A stretch of DNA of 53,720 bases from Flavobacteriaceae bacterium. GTDB taxonomy: Bacteria; Bacteroidota; Bacteroidia; Flavobacteriales; Flavobacteriaceae. Below are positions 36,951 through 45,363 of this stretch, piece by piece (the first letter of the stretch is position 1; each line of letters begins with the position of its first letter). The position numbers were made by a program, and so were the translations under genes. A model generated the notes under the pieces. The model made no database searches, was not told the origin of the DNA, and saw nothing but the letters and a program-made list of their open reading frames with translations. Location of the stretch: assembly GCA_002690805.1 (NCBI GenBank), contig NZFW01000037.1, positions 1-53,720 on the forward strand, given 5' to 3'.

Positions 36951-37733
36951 TTAATTTCCTTTGAAATTTGGTTTTCTTTTTTCAATAAAAGCAGTCACTC
37001 CTTCTTTTAAATCATGACTTTTAAAAGCTAACACTTGACGCTCAGCTTCATACGCAATAGTACTATATAAATCATTATTCATTGAGTGAACCAAATCCTG
37101 CTTTGTTATTCCAATAGCCAAAGTAGGTCTATTGGCTAATTCTTTTGCCCAATTAATTGCATTCTCTAAAATTAGCTCATTTTCAACTATTCTATTGGTT
37201 AATCCAAGATCAAAGCATTGCTGACCTAAAACTTTCTTACCACTTATTGCTATTTCAAATGCCTTACTGTACCCAACTTGTCTGGAGAGAAGCCAACTTG
37301 CTCCTCCATCTGGGCCTAGGCCTATATTGATAAAAGCATATAAAATTGCGCTTTTTTCACTCATAACTCTTAAATCACAAGCTAGAGCAAAAGCAGCTCC
37401 AACTCCAGCTGCAGTTCCATTAATTGCTCCAATTATTGGCTTATTTAGATTAAAAAATTGTCGCATCAAAGGTTGGTATTGATTGATTATATAATCTCTT
37501 CTTTGTTCTGGAGTTACTTCTCCTCCAAAAACCATCATATCTGCCCCTGCACAAAACCCTTTTCCTGCTCCAGTTAGAACTATCGCCCTTATCGACTTGT
37601 CATCTTTTGCTTTAGTGAGAGATTCTGAAATTCCATCAACTAAATCCTGATTCACAGCGTTGTACCTCTCTGGTCGATTTAATGTGATTAATGCAACCCC
37701 TGCATCAACTTCAAATAATACTGCCTTTCCCAT
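36951..37733 (-). CDS. Enoyl-CoA hydratase/isomerase family protein (PaaG-like)
   Basis: The protein has 260 residues with the crotonase fold. The oxyanion-hole region is GAGKGFCAGADMMVFGG; the second signature is GAINGTAAGVGAAFALACDL. The active-site stretch is INIGLGPDGGASWLLSRQVG: the hydratase Glu of the PExxLG motif is missing, while GPDGG with its Asp is the pattern of PaaG-type isomerases. A Glu is kept in KAFEIAI. It may therefore shift a double bond or open a ring, not simply add water. It follows the MaoC gene after 3 bases. Confidence 0.85.
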   Translation of the reverse strand: MGKAVLFEVDAGVALITLNRPERYNAVNQDLVDGISESLTKAKDDKSIRAIVLTGAGKGFCAGADMMVFGGEVTPEQRRDYIINQYQPLMRQFFNLNKPIIGAINGTAAGVGAAFALACDLRVMSEKSAILYAFINIGLGPDGGASWLLSRQVGYSKAFEIAISGKKVLGQQCFDLGLTNRIVENELILENAINWAKELANRPTLAIGITKQDLVHSMNNDLYSTIAYEAERQVLAFKSHDLKEGVTAFIEKRKPNFKGN

Positions 37734-37736
37734 AAC

Positions 37737-38222
37737 CTATTTTTTATAAGCAAGAGCCAAAAACTCAGCAATACAAGCTGGCTTCTCCTTTCCATCTAGT
37801 TCTATTATAACCTTAATTTTATATTTAGCTCCTGTCGGATTTTTATTAAACTCCATTAATGAAACCCTTCCTCTATATTTTGATCCTGAAGGAGTTGCAT
37901 TAGTAAATCTTACTTTATCCAAGCCATAATTAATGACCATTCCAATGTTATTAAGCTCATAACTATCAAACATTATTTTGGAACACATCGATAACATCAA
38001 AAAACCATGAGCTATTGGAGTTTTGTAGGGAGATTCTTTTTCACACCTTTCTTTGTCAATATGAATCCATTGATGATCTTGAGTTACATCTGCAAAAGTA
38101 TTTATTTGATCCTGACTCATTGTATACCAATTAGTAAGACCTATTTCTTTTCCTAAAGAATTTTCTAATTCATCAACAGAGTTAAATTTTGATTTATAAG
38201 CATTATGATTTATTTTATCCAT
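37737..38222 (-). CDS. MaoC-like (R)-specific enoyl-CoA hydratase
   Basis: The protein has 161 residues, a single hotdog domain. The hydratase-2 motif is seen in FADVTQDHQWIHIDKERCEK, with the Asp and His of the catalytic pair, and SPYKTPIAHGFLMLSM follows as in NodN/MaoC proteins. It likely hydrates a trans-2-enoyl-CoA to the (R)-3-hydroxyacyl-CoA, to be oxidised by one of the two SDRs at the start of the operon. It is tightly packed, 10 bases from the upstream SDR gene. Confidence 0.88.
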   Translation of the reverse strand: MDKINHNAYKSKFNSVDELENSLGKEIGLTNWYTMSQDQINTFADVTQDHQWIHIDKERCEKESPYKTPIAHGFLMLSMCSKIMFDSYELNNIGMVINYGLDKVRFTNATPSGSKYRGRVSLMEFNKNPTGAKYKIKVIIELDGKEKPACIAEFLALAYKK

Positions 38223-38232
38223 AACATGTTTT

Positions 38233-39003
38233 TTAAATTAGCATATGACCTCCATCAGCAGTAAAAATTCCTCCAGTAGTATAGCTTCCTGCTGATGAAG
38301 CTAAATAAACTGCTAAGCCGCTCATTTCAATTGGTTCAGCAACTCTCCCGGCAGGAAGTTGATTTTTAACCTGTGCTAATAATGCTTCATTTTTCCACAA
38401 AGCAGAACTAAATTTTGTTTTTATAAAGCCGGGGCAAATTGCATTTGAACGAATTCCATGTTTTCCCCATTCCTTTGCTTGTACTTGAGTTAACATTATT
38501 AAAGCTGCTTTTGTGATACTGTAAATACCAAGACCAAGACTAGGTTTCAAGCCTTCAACACTTGAAATATTGATAATCGATCCATTTTTTTCTGCTTTAA
38601 GGTATGGAAAACACAAATTACTTAAATCAAATGCAGCTTTAAGATTGACATTCATCATCTTCTCATAAACTTCACTACTCATATTTTCTAATGAGTCATA
38701 AACAGGGTTTATAGCTGCATTGTTAACTAGTATATCTATTTTTCCAAAAGATTCAATCGTTTTTTTAATTAAATCTTTTCTTTGATTTTCATCTCCAACG
38801 TGACAAGAATGAGCTACAGCATTCAAACCATCTTTTTTGAGTTGATTTACTTGTACATCTAATACTTCTTGATTTCTACTACTTAGGACTATATTTGCAC
38901 CATGTTCTGCCAAGCCGCGGGCAATTGCAAGGCCAATTCCTTTGCTAGAACCAGTTATTATGGCGACTTTTCCATCTAATTTGAATAGTTTTTTTGTGCT
39001 CAT
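38233..39003 (-). CDS. SDR-family oxidoreductase
   Basis: The protein has 256 residues, a classical short-chain dehydrogenase: cofactor loop TGSSKGIGLAIARGLA, NNAAIN, SSVEG before the active site, and YSITKAAL (YxxxK). The C-terminus SAGSYTTGGIFTADGG is typical. It probably oxidises or reduces a hydroxyacyl- or ketoacyl-CoA. It is second in the eight-gene operon, 14 bases after the other SDR. Substrate and cofactor preference are not certain; the residue after the second strand (SSRN) hints at NADP. Confidence 0.88.
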   Translation of the reverse strand: MSTKKLFKLDGKVAIITGSSKGIGLAIARGLAEHGANIVLSSRNQEVLDVQVNQLKKDGLNAVAHSCHVGDENQRKDLIKKTIESFGKIDILVNNAAINPVYDSLENMSSEVYEKMMNVNLKAAFDLSNLCFPYLKAEKNGSIINISSVEGLKPSLGLGIYSITKAALIMLTQVQAKEWGKHGIRSNAICPGFIKTKFSSALWKNEALLAQVKNQLPAGRVAEPIEMSGLAVYLASSAGSYTTGGIFTADGGHMLI

Positions 39004-39017
39004 ATTATATTATTTGA

Positions 39018-39761
39018 TTACATGGGCATTGCTCCACCATTAGCATGAAGAGTAATTCCACTAATAAAACTGGCTTCCTTTGATGCTAAAAACAAATAGG
39101 AGTAACCCATGTCTTCTGGTGTGCCAATTCGTCCGACTGGAATTTGTGCTACTCCAGCTTTAATAATCTCCTCTGGCATGGAATCAGACATTAGAGATTT
39201 GATAAACCCAGGAGCAACAGCATTTACGGTAACTCCAAATCTACCAACTTCTTTACATAAGGCTCTGGTAAAGCCTGAAACTCCTGCTTTAGTTGCAGCA
39301 TAATTAGTCTGCCCAAAAGCTCCTTGAAAACCATTAATAGATGATGCCGAAATAATTCTTCCATAACCTGCTTCTCTCATGTGTGGCAGAACAGCTTGGG
39401 TTGTAATAAAAAGAGCATTAAGATTGATATTAATAACTGTATTCCATTCTTCAGAGGACATTTTTAAAAATGATCTATCTCTAATAACTCCAGCATTATT
39501 AATTAGAATATCTATTTTCCCATATTTAGAGATTATTTTTGTTACAGCATCACCGACACTATCTTTATTTGTAATATCTACTTTTTGAAAAAATATTGAT
39601 CCTCCATTTGAGGAGATTCGACTTGCAGTTTCTTCACCAGAATCAAGAACATCCCATAGAGCAACAGTTGCTCCAGCTTTACAAAAAATTTCACAAACTC
39701 CCTCTCCAATTCCTCTAGCTCCCCCCGTTATGATAGCAATTTGATTTTTTAAATTAAACAT
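39018..39761 (-). CDS. SDR-family 3-oxoacyl reductase-like protein (FabG-like)
   Basis: The protein has 247 residues. Motifs: TGGARGIGEGVCEIFCKAGA, WDVLDSGEE, NNAGVIRD, SASSINGFQG, YAATKAGVSGFTRAL (YxxxK) and IPVGRIGTPEDMG, a FabG/PhaB-like pattern. The first-strand acidic residue in WDV favours NAD(H). It probably acts on 3-hydroxy/3-oxoacyl-CoA (or 4-oxo in the pathway proposed for this operon). It is the first gene of the operon; upstream is a 143-base stretch and the terminator of the receptor gene. Confidence 0.88.
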   Translation of the reverse strand: MFNLKNQIAIITGGARGIGEGVCEIFCKAGATVALWDVLDSGEETASRISSNGGSIFFQKVDITNKDSVGDAVTKIISKYGKIDILINNAGVIRDRSFLKMSSEEWNTVININLNALFITTQAVLPHMREAGYGRIISASSINGFQGAFGQTNYAATKAGVSGFTRALCKEVGRFGVTVNAVAPGFIKSLMSDSMPEEIIKAGVAQIPVGRIGTPEDMGYSYLFLASKEASFISGITLHANGGAMPM

Positions 39762-39904
39762 TTTTTTAAATTAAGGTTAGATTTTATTTTTAATGATGAA
39801 TTTATAAGATTAAACTCTTAAGAAATTTAGTTTTTTTTTATTAAAAAATTATTATTCATTAAAATAATTTTATTCACTAAAAACATAAAAGCTCCTATGA
39901 CAAA

Positions 39905-39936
39905 AAAGAAAGAGCAACTGCTGTTGCTCTTTCTTT
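39905..39936 (-). terminator. Strong terminator after the TonB-dependent receptor gene
   Basis: AAAGAAAGAGCAAC (39905-39918) and GTTGCTCTTTCTTT (39923-39936) make a perfect 14-bp stem with loop TGCT. Reading on the minus strand it ends in a T run, suiting termination of the receptor transcript 56 bases after its stop. It separates the receptor from the eight-gene operon. Confidence 0.9.
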
Positions 39937-39991
39937 AAAACTCTATAATGTATCAAACAACTTATATTGTAATAAATAAGTTATTGGTAAT

Positions 39992-42900
39992 TTAGAAATT
40001 AAATCCTGCCTTTAAAATTACTGTTCTTTCAATTATTGGCATACTTGGAAAAGCTCTGTATTTTTGATCAAACAAATTTGTTGCAGCAAGGTCAAGTTGA
40101 ATTTTTCCAAACTTTCTTCCTATGCTAAAATCAACAAGATTCTTTTCATCAGTGATACCATCAAATATTCCTTGATTTGACTCAAAAGAATCATCATGTT
40201 GGAATGAAAGACTTGCTCTAAATCCATTATCTCCAACAAGTCTAGCTCCTAGTCTGTATTTCCATAAAGGAGCATTTAGCATAGATTCAAAAGCCAGTCC
40301 ATTATCTCCATAATCACCTGGAGTCCAAACATTTTGACTTAACCAAGATGCATTACCCCATAAAGTTAAATTTTTTGTTGCATAAAAATCAACCGAAAGA
40401 TCAGCTCCGTAGTGAGTTCTTTCTGAATCGTAAAAGTCACGGTATCCAGCAGAGATGTGAGTTACACCATCATTTTGTGGAACACGATCAGATTCAACAG
40501 CACCTAAAGCTGGAAATAAGTATGTACCATCCGCTTGAGTAACTGCTCCTCCAAGAGCAGCTAATCCATCACCTCCTTGTTGATATGCACCACCAGCAAA
40601 GGCAGCTAGACCTCCAACAACAGTTGCAACCTGTCCCGGTAATTCACCAGCAACACCAGCTGCAAGATTGGCATCTAATGCAGGGCCGATACTTTGGGCA
40701 TATGTTCCATCAATTGAAGTTTGAAGTGGAGGAAGAGCATCAGCCCCTAAACCAAATTGTACCATCTCCGCAGCAGAAAGACCATTTGTAGAGATTCCTT
40801 CAAAAGTATATCCAAATCCAGCTAAACCGTCTGCAATTTGTTGATATGTTGCATTGACTCCTTGTTCAACAGCAGCAAGAGTTTGTTGTTCAATAGCTGC
40901 TGTTACTCCTGCAGTTACAAGAGGAGTTAGTGCAGCTGTAACTGGAGCAGTAACTCCAGCAGCAACATCAGCTGCAACAGCAGCTCCATATGCTGCAGAA
41001 TCAAAACCAGTTAATCTGAATGTTGGTCCAACAGCAGTAAATCTTGTAAATCCTTTCTGAGTATAACTGTAGACATCAAGCCCTACAGCCCATCTATCTT
41101 CTATTAGTCCCTTATATCCAAATTCCCAAGTAGTAGTTGTTCCAATTTGTGCAGCAGCAGCAGTTGTACCAGCAGCCATTGCAGTATTGTCTAAAGCATT
41201 ATATCCACTAAATACTCCATTAAATCCAGCTGGACCTCCAGAAGCATTATACCCTGATAAAAACCCTTCAAGAATAGGGGCGAACGGTGCTAAAGCAGAA
41301 CCATCATATCCTAAAGCAGCATTTGGAACAAATAATGCTCCTACGGCACCTGCTGCAGATAAACCACCAACTGCTCCAGTTGTAACTGCGTTAGGCAATC
41401 CAGGTGTTGATATAGGTAAAGTTAGTCCTAACCCTGCAAGTTCCATTACTTGTTGATCTGCAGGAGCAAAACTTTGAGGAGTGATTGATCCCGATAACCA
41501 AACATCAAGAACTCCTGGTGCCACGGTATTAACCGGGAAGTCAATGTATGCATTTAATGCTGCTGGAGCAAAAGTTGCTATACTATAGGAAACTCTGAAT
41601 GTATTTCTAGGATTAGCCTCATAAACCATCGCTACCCTTGGAGCAAATTTTCCTTTATCAATAAAATTTATTTTATCATATCTACCAGTATAAGTTATAG
41701 ATAGTTGATCTGTGAGAGATGATTTACCTTGAAGGTATACTCCAAAAATCTCAAAATCATCATCTTGCTCATTTCTTCCATAAAGCGTATTTCCTGAATC
41801 AGAACCATTATTACGATAATCAAATCCAGCGGTAAAATCTGAATTCAAAGAAGGCATTTCAAAATTATATTGAACTTGGGTTTCTAAAGCAGTTCTTTTT
41901 GCAATTTGACGAAAACCAGAATTATATAAAAAGGTTGGATTTTTTTCATCACCTCCGTCATTCGAACTATAGTATGCGTTCATAAACCACCTCCCTGTAT
42001 TTATACGAGCTTGAGCCCAATAATCATTTCCCTGTGTTTGTCCATACCCTTGAGTATTAAAAAATAATCCTCTTCCATTTGCTAAACCTGCAGCAATATG
42101 ACCAGTAGTATTGGAGTTAGGTCGAAATTCCATGTGAATATTTGCTGAATAATTTTCGTAATCGTTCATAAGTGGATTTCCGTCTCCATCAGGATCTAAG
42201 TCTGATTCAGTCAATAAAACTGTTCCAGGTTGACTGGCATCTACTGCACCGTTAGATCCGATTGCAGGCTGAGAAACAGTTTTAAATAACTTACCTATTT
42301 CTTCACTATCAGCAACTGGATCTAATTTAAATTCATCACCTTGTGCAAATCTTGCATTTATTTTCCACCCGAAAGTTCCACTTGAATTTGATTGTGCGTG
42401 TCGTACAGCGCCTCCCATTCTAGCTTGAGTTCCAGCAAATACCTCTGCTGAAGTTCCAGGATGATCAATTGCACTTTTTGAAATAAAGTGAACAATTCCA
42501 GAAGTTACATTCGGACCATAAAGAGCTCCAGCAGGACCTCTTACTACCTCAATTTGTTGAATATCAAGATTTGAAAGTCCTGTTTGATAAGATTGAAATA
42601 ACCCAGCTGATGGAGTTACTAAAAATCTATAATCTAACATTGCAAATGTACTTGTACCAAAAACACCAGATCCAGCACGCATTTCTATATTAAGAGAATT
42701 TGCTGATTGCTGTTGAATCTGAACTCCAGGAACATTTACAAGCTGAGAAACTGGATCCTGTACGTAAGGAGAGTTTTCTATGTCTGCAGAACTAATAATT
42801 GTAACCGATGCAGGTGAATCCTGAACACTTTCGGGTCTTCTTGATGCTGAGACAACAATTTCATCTAATCTTGTTCCTGAGGCTAAAGTTACATTAACTG

Positions 42901-43177
42901 GTTGATCTGTACTTGAAATTTCAATAACTTGAGTACCAAATCCTACTGAGCTAACCGATATATTAAATGGTAGAGCTTGATTGGTTGTAATTGAATAGTT
43001 TCCATCAAAGTCTGAAACTACTCCTTGAGAAGTTCCTTCAATTACTATGTTAACACCTGGAACAGGGTCATTATTTTCATCCACTACTGTTCCACTAATT
43101 GTATTTTGAGCAATTGCAAAAGGAGCAATTAATGAAAAAGTAAAGGCTAATAAAGTCTTAATTAAAGTTGTTTTCAT
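39992..43177 (-). CDS. TonB-dependent receptor with two Ala/Gly-rich inserts
   Basis: The protein has 1061 residues. It has a signal peptide (MKTTLIKTLLAFTFSLIAPF, cleavage after AIA), a CarboxypepD_reg-like domain (ISGTVVDENNDPVPGVNIVI), and a plug (DEIVVSASRRPESVQDSPAS, VRGPAGALYGPNVTSGIVHF). The barrel ends in ATNLFDQKYRAF and IIERTVILKAGFNF. About residues 551-675 and 722-896 are low-complexity and Ala/Gly-rich (for example FDSAAYGAAVAADVAAGVTA), quite unlike the Lys/Asn/Ile-rich proteome. They lie between barrel strands and are probably surface loops. There is no SusD partner. The position beside an acyl-CoA synthetase and catabolic operon suggests uptake of a lipid-like compound. Confidence 0.9.
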   Translation of the reverse strand: MKTTLIKTLLAFTFSLIAPFAIAQNTISGTVVDENNDPVPGVNIVIEGTSQGVVSDFDGNYSITTNQALPFNISVSSVGFGTQVIEISSTDQPVNVTLASGTRLDEIVVSASRRPESVQDSPASVTIISSADIENSPYVQDPVSQLVNVPGVQIQQQSANSLNIEMRAGSGVFGTSTFAMLDYRFLVTPSAGLFQSYQTGLSNLDIQQIEVVRGPAGALYGPNVTSGIVHFISKSAIDHPGTSAEVFAGTQARMGGAVRHAQSNSSGTFGWKINARFAQGDEFKLDPVADSEEIGKLFKTVSQPAIGSNGAVDASQPGTVLLTESDLDPDGDGNPLMNDYENYSANIHMEFRPNSNTTGHIAAGLANGRGLFFNTQGYGQTQGNDYWAQARINTGRWFMNAYYSSNDGGDEKNPTFLYNSGFRQIAKRTALETQVQYNFEMPSLNSDFTAGFDYRNNGSDSGNTLYGRNEQDDDFEIFGVYLQGKSSLTDQLSITYTGRYDKINFIDKGKFAPRVAMVYEANPRNTFRVSYSIATFAPAALNAYIDFPVNTVAPGVLDVWLSGSITPQSFAPADQQVMELAGLGLTLPISTPGLPNAVTTGAVGGLSAAGAVGALFVPNAALGYDGSALAPFAPILEGFLSGYNASGGPAGFNGVFSGYNALDNTAMAAGTTAAAAQIGTTTTWEFGYKGLIEDRWAVGLDVYSYTQKGFTRFTAVGPTFRLTGFDSAAYGAAVAADVAAGVTAPVTAALTPLVTAGVTAAIEQQTLAAVEQGVNATYQQIADGLAGFGYTFEGISTNGLSAAEMVQFGLGADALPPLQTSIDGTYAQSIGPALDANLAAGVAGELPGQVATVVGGLAAFAGGAYQQGGDGLAALGGAVTQADGTYLFPALGAVESDRVPQNDGVTHISAGYRDFYDSERTHYGADLSVDFYATKNLTLWGNASWLSQNVWTPGDYGDNGLAFESMLNAPLWKYRLGARLVGDNGFRASLSFQHDDSFESNQGIFDGITDEKNLVDFSIGRKFGKIQLDLAATNLFDQKYRAFPSMPIIERTVILKAGFNF

Positions 43178-43455
43178 GATTAATTATTATAAAGTTTGTT
43201 ATTTAATTACTATAAAAATTAAGTATTTTATATTATCATTTGGTTTTAAAATGGACACGATGTAGCATGGCCATTCGGTGAATATAATATATTTTAACGT
43301 TCCAATGAAATTTTAACTGTTTTTTTAAAAAGAAATAGGATCTGTAAAATCATTTATTTGATTGATTTACAATAACTTAAAATTTATTGTTTGTCATCAT
43401 TAACCAAAAGAAAAAAGATTGCTCTCTCAAAATTTAAAACCATTATTTTTAATGA
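43178..43455. other. 278-nt intergenic region upstream of the receptor
   Basis: This is an A/T-rich stretch between the acyl-CoA synthetase stop (43456) and the receptor ATG. No open frame. A possible minus-strand promoter is TTG about 43312 with TATATTCA-like sequence about 18 bases on; neither match is strong. A short ATGGCCAT palindrome (43274-43281) has no flanking support. Confidence 0.3.
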
Positions 43456-45126
43456 CTATTCCCATATAATTGATCCAGGGCTTTCATGCCACTTCATGTA
43501 GTTAACGCTATATTTTTTATCAATCATAGGTCGCTTCACTTTCAGTGTTGGGGTAACTAGTCCATTTTCTGTTGTCCATGCCTCATTAACTAAAACAATG
43601 GTTGATATTTTTTTGTATGGTTCAAGTTTGGAATTTATATTAATTAACTCTTCACTGAATTTTTTCTTGAATATTTCTTTATCCATATTAAGTCCAATTT
43701 CTGATAAAAATACTAACAATATTGGCTGTGGATTCCCCAATCCGACAATACATATTTGTTCAAATTCATTGTATTTGCCAAAATAGTACTCCAATGTTAA
43801 TGGCTCAATAAATTTGCCTTTTGATGTTTTAAAATTATCCTTGACTCTACCTGTTATGTATAAAAAGCCATCTTTATCAATATATCCCTGATCTCCTGTA
43901 TATAGCCAACCGTCTACGAGAGTCAATTTGGTAGCTTTAGGATCCTTATAATAACCCTCCATTAAAAAAGTGCCTTTCATCATAATTTCATCATTCTTAG
44001 AATCAATCTTTATTGAAACTCCCTCTTGAGGAATCCCAACTGAACCAGGTCTATCCCAAATGTTATCTCCTAGTTGATTGCTTATTGCACAGTTTTCGGT
44101 CATTCCGTAGCCATTAACAATATTGATTTCCAGCTTTCTAAACCATTCTCTTTGATCTGTAAGCATAGGGGCAGCTCCTGAAACTTTTGCCCTTGCTTTA
44201 CTTAATCCAAGTTTTTTTGTTAGAGCTTTTTTTAATAAAGAATTAACAATTGGAATACTTAAAAAAAAGTCTAATTTTTTTTGGGAAAATTTACTTAAAA
44301 TTCCCATTTGAAACTTGGTCCATATTCTTGGAACTGCAAAAAATACTGTAGGTTGAACGGAAGCCAAATTTGCTCCAAATGTATCTAATGTCTCAACAAA
44401 TGATATTGTTCCTCCAAACCTAAATGCAGTGAACTCTACAACTATTCTCTCTGCTATATGATTCATTGGTAAATATGAAAAAAAATGATTATTACCATCA
44501 TAATCAATTTTTAATGGATTTGTATTTAAAGAAATTAACTCGGTTGCTTCATTTGCCCTATATGATAAAACAACTCCCTTAGGGTTACCCGTTGTGCCTG
44601 ATGTAAATATTATTGTCCATGTATCTTTAAGCTTGGGTACATGTGGATTGGTTAATGGTTCAAATTTATCAATGAAATCAAACCATGAGTGTCCTCTGTC
44701 TATATTTGAGTGTCCTTTATAGGTGGGAAATCCAATAATTGGAATTTTAGGTATATAAGATTTAATCTCATTCCAATGTTCAATTTTTCCAACAAATAAA
44801 GCATCAACATCTCCAAATTCTAATAGATTTTCTAACTCCTTTCCAGTTAATGTTGCAAAAAAAGGAACAGAAATATAACCAGCCATCATAATTGCTAAAT
44901 CAGCGATAACCCACTCTCTACAATTTTTGGAGATCAAACCAATATGAGAATTTGGTTTCAATCCAAGAGTCTTTAAGCCGCTAGCTAACTTTCTTGCCAT
45001 CTGACCAGTTTCTCCCCAAGTATACTCTTCCCATTTGTCGCCAAAGGGTTGTCTTAAGAAGGGCTTATTTTTATGCTTTTTTTCAAACTCATAAAATTTA
45101 AAATCAAATTCACTTTGTGTACTCAT
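43456..45126 (-). CDS. Long-chain acyl-CoA synthetase (AMP-forming)
   Basis: The protein has 556 residues in the ANL superfamily. The P-loop is TIIFTSGTTGNPKGVVLSYR (about residues 170-190), A5 region NGYGMTENCAISN, A7 WLYTGDQGYIDKDG and A8 ITGRVKDNFKTSKGKFIEP. These match FadD15-type long-chain synthetases. It activates a carboxylic acid with ATP and CoA, the entry step for the catabolic operon downstream. It is divergent from the tetR-type gene, and their shared promoter region holds palindromes. Confidence 0.92.
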   Translation of the reverse strand: MSTQSEFDFKFYEFEKKHKNKPFLRQPFGDKWEEYTWGETGQMARKLASGLKTLGLKPNSHIGLISKNCREWVIADLAIMMAGYISVPFFATLTGKELENLLEFGDVDALFVGKIEHWNEIKSYIPKIPIIGFPTYKGHSNIDRGHSWFDFIDKFEPLTNPHVPKLKDTWTIIFTSGTTGNPKGVVLSYRANEATELISLNTNPLKIDYDGNNHFFSYLPMNHIAERIVVEFTAFRFGGTISFVETLDTFGANLASVQPTVFFAVPRIWTKFQMGILSKFSQKKLDFFLSIPIVNSLLKKALTKKLGLSKARAKVSGAAPMLTDQREWFRKLEINIVNGYGMTENCAISNQLGDNIWDRPGSVGIPQEGVSIKIDSKNDEIMMKGTFLMEGYYKDPKATKLTLVDGWLYTGDQGYIDKDGFLYITGRVKDNFKTSKGKFIEPLTLEYYFGKYNEFEQICIVGLGNPQPILLVFLSEIGLNMDKEIFKKKFSEELININSKLEPYKKISTIVLVNEAWTTENGLVTPTLKVKRPMIDKKYSVNYMKWHESPGSIIWE

Positions 45127-45220
45127 TTTATCACTAGTTATGTTATCTATAAAATAAATATAAATTATTATTTTAAACCAAAGTTTTTAAAGAGTATAAT
45201 TTTTAAACTCTGATATTTTA

Positions 45221-45250
45221 AATATGTTATTAACATATTGTATACAATAT
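45221..45250. promoter_or_regulatory. Two overlapping perfect palindromes, candidate TetR operator
   Basis: AATATGTTATTAACATATT (45221-45239) is a perfect 19-base palindrome (9+1+9), and ATATTGTATACAATAT (45235-45250) is a perfect 16-base one overlapping it by five bases. They lie between the divergent acyl-CoA synthetase and TetR genes and cover the TTG (45238-45240) of a possible tetR promoter. This is the expected place for an autoregulatory operator. Confidence 0.65.
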
Positions 45251-45266
45251 TTTATTAATATATTAG
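45238..45266 (+). promoter_or_regulatory. Possible tetR promoter TTG-N18-TATATTAG
   Basis: TTG (45238-45240), 18 bases, then TATATTAG (45259-45266), one mismatch from the -7 consensus. Transcription would begin near 45271-45273, just where the reading frame of the complete TetR domain becomes open. Confidence 0.4.
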
Positions 45267-45363
45267 TATTATTAATACAAAAAAAATTAAAATTAAAAAG
45301 ACAAAAACAAAGATTGTACTTAATTCAATAAAGCTCTTTAACAAAAAAGGCATATTTAATGTA

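Noticed and set aside
40348-41456. Several long open frames on the plus strand opposite the TonB-dependent receptor
   Set aside because: They are low-complexity mirror images of the Ala/Gly-rich inserts, which keep the opposite strand free of stops; no starts, promoters or family motifs support them.
43274-43281. ATGGCCAT palindrome upstream of the receptor as an operator
   Set aside because: Only eight bases, with no flanking symmetry or second copy, and unlike the palindromes beside tetR.
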